From contig JAPYWM010000050.1 of NCBI GenBank assembly GCA_028276345.1, forward strand, positions 1 through 8,361: 8,361 nt of DNA. Direction: 5' to 3'. This DNA is from Sphingobacterium sp. (GTDB taxonomy: Bacteria; Bacteroidota; Bacteroidia; SpSt-205). Numbering within the stretch: position 1 is the stretch's first letter; each line of letters opens with the position of its first letter. The notes under the pieces are model-generated. The model did no database searches and had not been told where the DNA came from. It saw nothing but the letters and a program-made list of their open reading frames with translations. The translations under genes were made by a program, and so were the position numbers. Below, piece by piece: positions 1-6,140 of the stretch.

Positions 1-2
1 GT

Positions 3-1379
3 GTAGAATGCCCTTCTTGCCGCCGTGTAGAACCCGAATCCCTCTTTGACATCATCCAGCAGCGCCTCCTGGACGAAAAGGGCCAGCCTACGGAAAAACG
101 CCGTACGCCCCCAGAAAGATGGTATCAACTTTTCTGGCAGCGCTTCGTCTCACCAAAAACTCAGATAGAGCTTTATCGCCCGCAGCCGCGCCCGCCCATC
201 CATCCCCTCGCACAGTTTGGCGTTTTCCTCCGCCGGGAAGGCCTGCGAAAAATCCGCCAAGGCCTCTCCACCCTCGCACTCACCCTCGCCGCCCCGCTCT
301 TAGGCCTAATCGTGGGCTTCATTTTGCGCTATCATCCCTCAGAGGCCCCTTACACCCTCTACGACAATGACAACCTCCCCTCCGCCCTTTTCGTCAATAT
401 CCTCGCTATGCTTTTCTTAGGGCTGCTTACCCCCGCCGAAGAAATCCTGAAAGACCGCAAAATCCGCCTGCGAGAACACACCCTCCACCTCAGCTGGGGC
501 AGCTATATGCATGCCAAGCTCCTCTGGGCCGCTATCTTCTCCGCTGCCCAAACTACCCTCTACTGGGGCACCGTCTCCTGGCTCCTCCAGATTCCGAACG
601 CTTGGGGAGCCACTTGGCTGCTCCTCTTTGTGGTAGCCCTGCTGAGCAACCTCATCTCCCTCAACCTCTCTGATACCTTCACACAGCCCGTCCCCATCTA
701 CATCCTGATCCCTATCCTGCTGATCCCTCAGCTCGTGCTTAGCGGCGCCGTCATCCCCTATGAGAAGTTCAACCCCGTCCTGCGTGGCAAACGCCCCATT
801 CCCCTCCTGGCGGACATTTCTGTTTCACGCTGGGCCTACGAAAGCGCCCTCGTCCTCCATTACACCCACAGCCCCTATGTACAGGCCCTCTATCCCATCC
901 GGCGTGAAATCTCCGACCTCCGCTACCAGCTCCTCTACCTCATCCCTGCCTTAGAAAGCCGTCAAGACCTTAGCCTCCTCCAGCAAACTGGCGATACCTC
1001 CTACACCACCCTCTCCACAAAACTCCGTGCCCGCCTCCAGCGCCTCCAAACCAAACTCCTCGCCGTAGAAAACCAGCTCCCCGAAGCCCTTCGCCAAAAA
1101 TACCATAACGCCGCCCTGGAAGACCTCCTCCTCGCTACCCATACCACCACCAAAATCCTTTGGGTACGTGACCGTCCTATCCGCCTTTACGAACCCATCT
1201 TTATCACGAACCCGGACCCCTACTACACCCCGCTCGGCGTCCCCCAAAAGCCCCTCGGCCAAACCCTCCTCTACACCCCTTACTACAACCTCCTCGTCCT
1301 CCTTCTCATGGGAGTCGGCCTATGGCTACTGCTTTTCTTCCGCGTGCTCAATAATTTGTTTCTGAAAGGTAGTGTATGA
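3..1379 (+). CDS. ABC transporter ATPase/permease fusion, C-terminal permease half (5' truncated)
   Basis: The reading frame is open to the left edge, so the protein starts outside the window; 458 residues are visible. They begin with 'ECPSC' followed by EPESLFDII, which I recognise as the link after the ABC ATPase domain in long (about 1000-residue) ABCG-like ATPase/permease proteins common in Bacteroidota. The ATPase itself is not visible. A first membrane helix lies near visible residues 87-109 and is followed by the typical EEILKDRKI and LSWGSYMHAK stretch, a cluster of hydrophobic helices, and the family segment LSGAVIPYEKFNP...SRWAYES. A long, charged, partly coiled-coil-like segment (about residues 300-380) follows and probably lies outside the membrane, before a last helix near the C-terminus. 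The substrate is unknown. The stop overlaps the next start as ATGA, implying translational coupling. An internal GTG at 312 is not the start because coding continues upstream. Family assignment is recognition from memory; I am fairly sure. Confidence 0.85.
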   Translation, partial: VECPSCRRVEPESLFDIIQQRLLDEKGQPTEKRRTPPERWYQLFWQRFVSPKTQIELYRPQPRPPIHPLAQFGVFLRREGLRKIRQGLSTLALTLAAPLLGLIVGFILRYHPSEAPYTLYDNDNLPSALFVNILAMLFLGLLTPAEEILKDRKIRLREHTLHLSWGSYMHAKLLWAAIFSAAQTTLYWGTVSWLLQIPNAWGATWLLLFVVALLSNLISLNLSDTFTQPVPIYILIPILLIPQLVLSGAVIPYEKFNPVLRGKRPIPLLADISVSRWAYESALVLHYTHSPYVQALYPIRREISDLRYQLLYLIPALESRQDLSLLQQTGDTSYTTLSTKLRARLQRLQTKLLAVENQLPEALRQKYHNAALEDLLLATHTTTKILWVRDRPIRLYEPIFITNPDPYYTPLGVPQKPLGQTLLYTPYYNLLVLLLMGVGLWLLLFFRVLNNLFLKGSV

Positions 1380-2353
1380 CCCTCACCCTCACCGCCACTC
1401 GGCCTTCTTTGCGTGCCCTTCGTCAGGCACTACCCGAGTGGCCTGCCTATGAAAAATTCTACCAGGAGACCCTCTACCGCGATGTATACCGCCAAAACTG
1501 GCTCCTAAAACAGCTCATCCGGTTTCTCTTTCACCAGAAAGGTAAGCAAATACGTCCTCTTACCCTGCTCTACTTTGCCAAAGCCTGTGGGGAGGTGACA
1601 GAGGCCACCTTCGTCGGTGCCACCATGGTGGAAATCCTGCATAACGCCACCTTAGCGCATGACGATGTGGTGGATGATGCGGATTATCGCCGGGGGTTTT
1701 TCTCTTTTCGGGCGCTATGGGGGAATCGTATAGCTGTGTTGTGGGGTGACTGGCTTTTGGCCCGGGGGCTGCTAATAGCCCTGCGCCACCAGCAGCCCCA
1801 GCTCCTTACCTATACCTCCGAAGCGGTCGAAGCCCTGGCCGAAGGCGAACTCCTTCAGCTGAAGCGCATGCGGGAAGCCAGCCTCACCCCCGAAGCCTAC
1901 TACGAGGTGATTGACAAAAAGACCGCTGCGCTCTTTCAAGCCACGGCGAAGATGGGCGCTTATAGCGCAGAGGCCCTACCAGAAGTCATAGCCCTTGCCG
2001 GCGAAATCGGCCTCCTGATTGGCCGGGGTTTTCAAATTCGGGATGACCTCTTGGACTGGACAGATGCTAAGACCGCTGGCAAACCCACCGATGCCGACCG
2101 CCAGCAAAAGCGCTTTACTCTACCCCTCCTTTGGGCCATCCCCCGCGCCAGCACCCGCGAACGAAAACGCCTCCTCTCCGGCTCCTTTGCAGAAGCCCGA
2201 GCCCTCCTTTCTGAAATGGGCGCCTTCCAGCATGCCGAGAGCACCCTACAAGCCCTCTATACCCAGGCTGCTACCCTCGCTCAAAAACTCCCACATCCCA
2301 GCCGGGTCCCACTTACAGAGCTCTTCCATCTTCTTCTCTTCCGTGAAAAGTAG
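1376..2353 (+). CDS. ispB: long-chain polyprenyl diphosphate synthase (octaprenyl-type)
   Basis: This trans-isoprenyl diphosphate synthase adds isopentenyl diphosphate units to an allylic primer to make the long prenyl tail, in this phylum normally for menaquinone; it is cytosolic. The 325 residues match the family length. Visible motifs are GKQIRP (56-61, substrate phosphate binding), the first Asp-rich motif DDVVD (96-100), K182/T183, and the second Asp-rich motif DDLLD (223-227) followed by GKPTDAD and the 'QKRFTLPL' stretch. The residues four and five before the first motif are Thr92 and Ala91. Small residues there leave the product cavity open, which in this family goes with long chains; exact chain length cannot be read from sequence. 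The ATG start overlaps the upstream stop by four bases, with a weak GAAAGG ahead of it. The symbol reflects the subfamily; other long-chain synthases are possible. Wobble bases around 1640-1780 are G-rich compared with the C-rich remainder. Confidence 0.93.
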   Translation: MTLTLTATRPSLRALRQALPEWPAYEKFYQETLYRDVYRQNWLLKQLIRFLFHQKGKQIRPLTLLYFAKACGEVTEATFVGATMVEILHNATLAHDDVVDDADYRRGFFSFRALWGNRIAVLWGDWLLARGLLIALRHQQPQLLTYTSEAVEALAEGELLQLKRMREASLTPEAYYEVIDKKTAALFQATAKMGAYSAEALPEVIALAGEIGLLIGRGFQIRDDLLDWTDAKTAGKPTDADRQQKRFTLPLLWAIPRASTRERKRLLSGSFAEARALLSEMGAFQHAESTLQALYTQAATLAQKLPHPSRVPLTELFHLLLFREK

Positions 2354-2364
2354 CCGCAAAACCC

Positions 2365-2372
2365 TATATTTG
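2365..2372 (+). promoter_or_regulatory. candidate Bacteroidota -7 element upstream of phoH
   Basis: TATATTTG fits the Bacteroidota -7 consensus TAnnTTTG exactly and ends seven bases before the phoH ATG. No Shine-Dalgarno sequence lies between, so a transcript starting here would be leaderless or nearly so. I find no good TTTG at the expected -33 distance, which lowers confidence. It would be an internal promoter within the plus-strand gene run. Confidence 0.4.
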
Positions 2373-2379
2373 CTGACAG

Positions 2380-3399
2380 ATGGCCGAAACAACCGAGATG
2401 CAGGAGATCATCCTGGAAAACATTGACTTGCAGGCCTTTTACGGCATTGGCAACGAAAACTTAGCACGTCTAAAAGAAGCCTACCCTCAGGTCAAGCTGG
2501 TCGCTCGAGGTAGCAGCATCAAGGCGTATGGTGATCCGGTAGCCCTTCAGGCGGTACGGCGGCTCATTCAAAGCCTGATTGCTGAAGTCCAGCAGAAGGG
2601 GGCTCTTCCCACTCGACGGGTAGCTGAAATCATCGCCCAACACCGTTACACGCCACCTACCGCCGAAGAGAATCCGGTTTCTTCTGGCTCTCCCCCCGCT
2701 TTCATGCCCATCCTGCGCACAGTAAGCGGCAATGTCATCGTCGCCAAAACAGAGGGCCAGCGTCGCTTGGCCGAAGCGATTGCTAAATATCCCATCACCT
2801 TCGCTATTGGCCCTGCCGGCACCGGTAAAACTTACACAGCGGTCGCCTTCGCCGTCAAGGCCCTCAAAGAACGTACTATCCGAAAAATCATCCTGACCCG
2901 TCCCGCCGTTGAAGCCGGCGAAAGCCTCGGCTTCCTCCCTGGCGACCTCAAAGAAAAAATCGCCCCCTACCTCAGACCCCTCTACGACTCCTTAGAGGAA
3001 ATGCTCTCCAACGAGAAGTTAGAGCAGTACCTCGCCCAAAACATCATTGAAATCGCCCCCCTCGCCTACATGCGGGGCCGAACCCTCAACGACGCCTTCA
3101 TCATCCTGGACGAGGCCCAAAATGCCACCCGCTTACAAATGAAAATGTTTCTCACCCGCTTTGGCCACAACTCCAAAGTCGTCATCACGGGCGACCTTAC
3201 CCAGATAGACCTCCCCCGCCCAGAGACCTCTGGCCTCCTACACGCCGTAACCCTGCTCGAACGCGTGCCCGACATCGCCGTCGTACGCCTGGATGAGAAT
3301 GACATCCTTCGCCACCCCCTCGTGCAAGAGATCATCCGCCTCTACGAAGAAGATGCAGCTAAACGACAGTCTGGGCCGACCAGTCACCATTCCCGATAA
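2380..3399 (+). CDS. phoH: PhoH/YbeZ-family ATPase
   Basis: This is a cytosolic P-loop NTPase of the PhoH/YbeZ family, linked in other bacteria to RNA metabolism and, with the RNase YbeY, to ribosome maturation. Its 339 residues match family length. The N-terminal part (about 8-75) looks like the KH-like segment of YbeZ proteins, and a variable linker follows (90-115). The ATPase core has Walker A GPAGTGKT (144-151), TRPAVEAGE (173-181), Walker B IILDEAQN (241-248), ITGDLTQ (269-275) and DILRHPLV (308-315), all characteristic of the family. No ybeY is visible nearby. The start is the ATG at 2380; an in-frame ATG at 2398 (residue 7) would also give a typical N-terminus, and neither has a good ribosome-binding site. 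The last 16 or so residues (Lys/Arg/His/Ser-rich) are encoded where the gene overlaps the next one by 47 bases. Confidence 0.95.
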   Translation: MAETTEMQEIILENIDLQAFYGIGNENLARLKEAYPQVKLVARGSSIKAYGDPVALQAVRRLIQSLIAEVQQKGALPTRRVAEIIAQHRYTPPTAEENPVSSGSPPAFMPILRTVSGNVIVAKTEGQRRLAEAIAKYPITFAIGPAGTGKTYTAVAFAVKALKERTIRKIILTRPAVEAGESLGFLPGDLKEKIAPYLRPLYDSLEEMLSNEKLEQYLAQNIIEIAPLAYMRGRTLNDAFIILDEAQNATRLQMKMFLTRFGHNSKVVITGDLTQIDLPRPETSGLLHAVTLLERVPDIAVVRLDENDILRHPLVQEIIRLYEEDAAKRQSGPTSHHSR

Positions 3400-4144
3400 C
3401 CCCACCCGTATTGTCTCCCTCTGCCCTTCCCAGACTGAAACGCTCTTAGCCCTTGGGCTGGAAGGGCGCATCGTAGGTCGAACCCGTTACTGCATCCACC
3501 CTGCCGATAAAGTAGCTACCATCCCCGTCGTCGGAGGCACTAAAAAAGTAGACATAGATGCTGTCGCCGCCCTCAGCCCCGACCTCATCATCGCCGAAAA
3601 AGAAGAAAACACCCGGGAAGATGTAGAAAAACTTTGTGCCATCGCTCCTGTCTATGTAACCAAAAACGAAAGCTACGAGGAGGCACTGGAAACTATTCAC
3701 CGCATGGGTACTATTACAGGTAAGATGGCTGAGGCTGGGCAGCTTGTGCAAGCGATAGAAGCGGCATGGGCGCAGGTACCCCGCTCCAAAGGCGCCCTAC
3801 AGGTTCTTTACCTCATTTGGCGCAAACCCTACATGGCTGCTGGAGAGCCGACCTTTATTGGTGCGCTCATGCGCCGCCTCGGTTGGGCAAACGTCGCTGC
3901 CAAGCTGCCGGGTCGCTACCCTACCATAGAAGAGCCGTCAGCCTTAGACCCAGCGGTGGTGCTTTTGTGTAGCGAACCTTACCCGTATAAAGCGGCGCAT
4001 ATTCCGGAGGTGCAGGCGCTCTGGCCGCGTGCTTATGTGGAGGTGGTTCGGGGGGACTACTTCGCGTGGTATGGGGTGCGCATGGTAGAGGCAGCGGGGT
4101 ATTTCCGGGCGCTTCAGGAGAGACTGGAGCAGATGGTGGGATGA
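3353..4144 (+). CDS. helical-backbone metal receptor (PF01497-like), no signal peptide
   Basis: The 263-residue product has the fold and motifs of the periplasmic-binding family that includes BtuF (vitamin B12) and siderophore receptors: GRPVTIPDNPTRIVSLCPSQTE at the N-terminus, CIHP (47-50), GGTKK (61-65), KEENT (83-87), IWRKPYM (155-161), SEPYPYK (207-213) and GDYFAWYG (234-241). This combination fits a Bacteroidota subgroup I recall that lacks an export signal. Nothing hydrophobic precedes residue 1, and even the longest in-frame start (ATG at 3293) adds only a polar 20-residue stretch. It therefore probably acts in the cytosol, and the ligand is unknown. I chose the ATG at 3353 because homology begins at once and GAAGAAG sits directly before it. 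The gene overlaps phoH by 47 bases, so the two are co-transcribed and probably coupled. No permease or ATPase partner lies next to it. Wobble usage shifts from C-rich to G-rich after about 3950. Confidence 0.85.
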   Translation: MQLNDSLGRPVTIPDNPTRIVSLCPSQTETLLALGLEGRIVGRTRYCIHPADKVATIPVVGGTKKVDIDAVAALSPDLIIAEKEENTREDVEKLCAIAPVYVTKNESYEEALETIHRMGTITGKMAEAGQLVQAIEAAWAQVPRSKGALQVLYLIWRKPYMAAGEPTFIGALMRRLGWANVAAKLPGRYPTIEEPSALDPAVVLLCSEPYPYKAAHIPEVQALWPRAYVEVVRGDYFAWYGVRMVEAAGYFRALQERLEQMVG

Positions 4145-4206
4145 GCTAAATCATGCTTTTCGGTGGCAGGGGCCCTAAGGGCGATACCATCGAGAGCACT
4201 GAGGGT
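4145..4206. other. convergent spacer, no gene
   Basis: This is the start of the 272-base gene-free spacer between convergent genes; the remainder holds the terminator and the three-way-junction element listed separately. The only structure here is a small GCCC/GGGC hairpin with a three-base loop at 4172-4182. I see no credible reading frame. The stretch could be the body of a small RNA ending at the downstream T-run, but I have no positive evidence for that. Confidence 0.5.
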
Positions 4207-4263
4207 CGTACAATACTCGAAGCCGCTGATATGCTTTATAGCGTTGTACGGAGCTGTTTTTTT
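4207..4263 (+). terminator. probable rho-independent terminator
   Basis: A seven-base stem CGTACAA (4207-4213) pairs with TTGTACG (4244-4250). Inside it a second stem, CGCT/AGCG (4224-4227 with 4240-4243), is extended by ATA/TAT past a bulged G. A one-sided ten-base bulge (4214-4223) separates the two stems. Six bases later comes a run of seven T (4257-4263). It lies about 60 bases past the stop of the metal-receptor gene, where a plus-strand operon terminator would be expected. The stem is AT-mixed and the six-base gap before the T-run is longer than usual, so strength is uncertain. Confidence 0.6.
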
Positions 4264-4330
4264 CCTGTTTAGTTAGGCTGATGGTAGTTTGCGTCGAAGG
4301 TCTGTATAATGCAAGGAGGATGATTCTGGC

Positions 4331-4406
4331 GGTTGGGCGGCGGCCAGCCCATAAGGGCTGGCCGCCGCGAAGCTCAGGTGCGCCGCCGCAGGCGGCGCAC
4401 CCAACC
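4331..4406. repeat. 76-bp palindromic element folding as a three-way junction
   Basis: An outer stem GGTTGG (4331-4336) pairs with CCAACC (4401-4406). It encloses hairpin 1, a perfect 14-bp stem (4337-4350 with 4355-4368) with loop ATAA, and hairpin 2, a perfect 10-bp stem (4378-4387 with 4391-4400) with loop GCA. A nine-base single-stranded joint, GAAGCTCAG, links the hairpins. All stems abut without mismatch. The element begins 10 bases beyond the stop of the TPR gene and lies between convergent genes. No T-run follows on either strand, so it is not a standard intrinsic terminator. It has the look of a dispersed intergenic palindromic repeat, but only one copy is in this window, so 'repeat' is an inference. 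Confidence 0.7.
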
Positions 4407-4416
4407 CTATCTCATC

Positions 4417-5592
4417 TTACGGCAAAGGCTTTTTCAAATACCCTGGCACGTCGTCTCGAGCCGCAATCTGCCGCAGTCGCTCCTGCGCCAAATCAGATCG
4501 CCCAATACGCTTATAGTAAATCGCCACCTCACGCTGCAACCTTCCCCACGTCGGCGCCGGAAAAAGTCGCAAACTCTTCAGCAAACTATCCATCCGCTCA
4601 AACGCTTTCCCAGCTGCCTCATAGTTTCCCTCTTCCCGATAGCACAAGCCCATCAGCCCATAAGCCTGTACCGCTTCGGCTGTGGGATACGGAGAGAAGA
4701 AAAGATAGCATGGGGGCCGGAAGCAGTTTTTCTCGTAGGCGTCTAACCAGCTGGCGATGGTACTCCGAGCTTCGGCGTATCGTCCTTTTTCGCAGAGGGC
4801 TTCTGCCTTCATGCGGCGAAAGAGGCTATTTTGCGGGTAGCGCTGCACGAGATAGGCGAGCCAGTAGAGCGCGCTATCGGGTTTCTTTTCCTGGTAGAGG
4901 TAAATGTAGCCCAGGAAGTAGGCAGCTTCGGTCTGGGTGTAGTTCAGGCTATCCCGGGCGCACTGGCTAAGGCGAGATAGGCCCCGTTCTTTGTTTCCGG
5001 GGGGAAACACGCTCAGAATCGGCCGCATGATGGGGTAGTTGGCGGAAAAGTAGGCGATGTAATACTCGTAGAGGCCGAGTTCAAACTGCATTTCGGGATA
5101 GGTGGGGGCATACTGACGGATACCACTGAGGAGGCTAATGAGGCTGCGGGCTTCCCAGACTGAGCGCAGGAGGTGGCCCCGGATGTAGAGTCGCCGTACA
5201 TAGAGGGCCCGATTTGCAAAGCCAATGAAGTACGTCTCCAGGGGCTCAGGGCTGCAGCAGCGAAGAAGGGAGTCTGTGCGGGCGATAGCCTTTTCCCAGG
5301 GGGTATCAAACCACGTGGTGGCGGGGTCTAACTCTATCTGCCAGGAGTAGCCTAAGGCCCGTAGATAGGCCGTACCGGCATACGGTCCAAACCGCCGCTC
5401 TAAGGAATCCAGAAGCGCAAATCCCCGGTGAAACGCCACATTGTAGAAGGCGTGGAGCGCTTCTAAGGCGGTATGACGATAGGCGGGCTGGTAAGGAAGC
5501 GGCAGGGAGGGAGATTGGGCCCAAATCAGGGGGCCAGCGAGGAGGAGGCACAGGGTGGCTTTTGGCCTACTCCTAAGGGATCCCACTTCCAT
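4417..5592 (-). CDS. exported TPR-like protein of unknown function
   Basis: The 391-residue product begins with a signal peptide: basic residues (R7, R9, K11), a hydrophobic core LCLLLAGPLIWA, and likely cleavage after Ala25; there is no lipobox, so it should be a soluble periplasmic or otherwise exported protein. The mature part is helical and rich in aromatic residues, with TPR-like helix pairs near 220-250, 254-285, 306-338 and 352-378. The segment around 170-205 (LGLYEYYIAYFSANYP...FPPGNKERGL) resembles a TPR protein group I associate with Bacteroidota, but I cannot name a function. The ATG at 5592 is preferred over an in-frame GTG at 5610 because a CGGAG ribosome-binding site sits eight bases upstream and the signal peptide then starts normally. 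The gene overlaps the response regulator by 67 bases, so the two form an operon. It converges with the metal-receptor gene. Confidence 0.85.
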   Translation of the reverse strand: MEVGSLRSRPKATLCLLLAGPLIWAQSPSLPLPYQPAYRHTALEALHAFYNVAFHRGFALLDSLERRFGPYAGTAYLRALGYSWQIELDPATTWFDTPWEKAIARTDSLLRCCSPEPLETYFIGFANRALYVRRLYIRGHLLRSVWEARSLISLLSGIRQYAPTYPEMQFELGLYEYYIAYFSANYPIMRPILSVFPPGNKERGLSRLSQCARDSLNYTQTEAAYFLGYIYLYQEKKPDSALYWLAYLVQRYPQNSLFRRMKAEALCEKGRYAEARSTIASWLDAYEKNCFRPPCYLFFSPYPTAEAVQAYGLMGLCYREEGNYEAAGKAFERMDSLLKSLRLFPAPTWGRLQREVAIYYKRIGRSDLAQERLRQIAARDDVPGYLKKPLP

Positions 5593-6101
5593 AAGCGCTG
5601 CTCCGGACACAACTGAACATAAACCGCCAACGAGATAATCATCGCTAAGGCCACAATACTCCCCACCAGAATTTGGGCGCGACGCAGCCGAATCCGAAGC
5701 TCAAAAACTTCGCTGGCAAGTTTCTCAGCTTGCTCGATATTGCGGAGGGCTATTTTGAGTCTGTCCCACACCCGGTCGCCCTTTACCACGTAGTCGTACG
5801 CCCCATAGGTGAAGGTGTCTGCTGCCGTCTGGACGTCTTCTTGGGCAGAGAGCATGATGACGTAAGGGGGCTTATCGGGGCTTTCGGACTTATGCAGAGC
5901 TTTAAGGACGGTGAGGCCTGTCTGCTGCGCACCCAGGTGGTAGTCTAAAAGGATGATTTTGGGGAGCTTTTCTGCCTGGATAGCCCTGATGGCTTCGTCA
6001 GCGGAGGGAAAGTGCCGAATCGCGTATTTATTTCCGAGGCGAGCTTGGACGAGCTCGGCCCAGACGGGGTCGTCCTCGATGAGCCAGAGGGTGGGCTTCA
6101 C
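5526..6101 (-). CDS. single-receiver response regulator with C-terminal membrane anchor
   Basis: Residues 1-122 form a complete receiver domain: acidic E9/D10/D11, phospho-acceptor D53 in ILLDYHL, switch S85 and K107 in the YVVKGD segment. It should accept phosphate from a histidine kinase, but none is in the window. There is no DNA-binding or enzymatic output domain. A charged helical linker (about 123-141, ending RIRLRRAQ) leads into one hydrophobic helix (about 143-163), followed by a 28-residue tail. The Arg cluster before the helix predicts the receiver in the cytosol and the tail outside. The GTG at 6101 is the only possible start, as an in-frame TAG lies 18 bases upstream. It has no Shine-Dalgarno sequence; instead an exact TAnnTTTG box ends four bases before it, suggesting a leaderless mRNA. 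The last 22 or so codons overlap the signal-peptide region of the TPR gene. The function is probably phospho-dependent recruitment at the membrane (inference). Confidence 0.88.
   Translation of the reverse strand: MKPTLWLIEDDPVWAELVQARLGNKYAIRHFPSADEAIRAIQAEKLPKIILLDYHLGAQQTGLTVLKALHKSESPDKPPYVIMLSAQEDVQTAADTFTYGAYDYVVKGDRVWDRLKIALRNIEQAEKLASEVFELRIRLRRAQILVGSIVALAMIISLAVYVQLCPEQRLWKWDPLGVGQKPPCASSSLAP
5601..5605 (-). promoter_or_regulatory. ribosome-binding site deciding the TPR gene start
   Basis: CGGAG on the minus strand, eight bases before the ATG at 5592, is one of the few good Shine-Dalgarno matches in the window. It lies inside the response regulator's coding region and supports the 5592 start over the GTG at 5610, which it would overlap. 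Confidence 0.55.
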
Positions 6102-6105
6102 CGCG

Positions 6106-6113
6106 CAAAGGTA
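6106..6113 (-). promoter_or_regulatory. candidate -7 element of the response regulator operon
   Basis: On the minus strand this reads TACCTTTG, an exact match to TAnnTTTG, ending four bases before the GTG start. A transcript initiating at the usual distance would begin at or about the start codon. No clear TTTG is found at the -33 position. Confidence 0.5.
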
Positions 6114-6129
6114 CGGCTAAAAACGGTTT

Positions 6130-6136
6130 TACTTTG
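6130..6136 (+). promoter_or_regulatory. candidate -7-like element of topA
   Basis: TACTTTG is one base short of the TAnnTTTG consensus and ends four bases before the topA ATG, mirroring the box of the opposite gene. No Shine-Dalgarno sequence is present, again consistent with a leaderless mRNA. No -33 element was recognised. Confidence 0.4.
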
Positions 6137-6140
6137 CGCT

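Larger units (their letters stand above)
6103..6139. repeat. inverted repeat spanning the divergent promoter region
   Basis: GCGCAAAG (6103-6110) and CTTTGCGC (6132-6139) are perfect 8-bp inverted copies with centres 29 bp apart. The symmetry continues as GTA on one side and TA on the other. Each arm contains the -7-like box of one of the two divergent genes and runs to within one or two bases of its start codon. It could be shared promoter sequence, an operator, or both. Confidence 0.65.

Noticed and set aside
951..1262. 103-residue minus-strand reading frame opposite the ABC permease
   Set aside because: It is a shadow frame favoured by the strongly C-rich wobble positions of the real gene and shows no family features.
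312..1379. GTG at 312 as start of a 355-residue permease
   Set aside because: The same frame is open back to position 3 and encodes the family's link segment with 'ECPSC' and the first membrane helix, so the gene begins outside the window.
3293..3352. Upstream ATG start for the metal-receptor protein
   Set aside because: The extra 20 residues are polar, do not look like the family or a signal peptide, and lie wholly inside the conserved phoH C-terminus.
4305..4310. TATAAT as a sigma70 -10 box
   Set aside because: There is no -35 at a suitable distance and no gene downstream on the plus strand, and the organism appears to use TAnnTTTG-type promoters.
4145..4330. Cobalamin riboswitch, because of the adjacent BtuF-like gene
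   Set aside because: The spacer is downstream of that gene, not upstream, and I see no B12-box-like conserved sequence.
4331..4406. tRNA gene, suggested by the 76-base length and branched fold
   Set aside because: It has two arms instead of three inside the outer stem, no T-loop sequence (GTTCRANNC) and no seven-base anticodon loop; its hairpin loops are only three and four bases.
4281..4970. 229-residue plus-strand reading frame with an AAGGAGG-ATG within it at 4313-4322
   Set aside because: Most of it is antisense to the signal-peptide/TPR gene, its composition is low-complexity Pro/Ser/Arg, the AAGGAGG has no spacing to its ATG, and it reads straight through the palindromic element.
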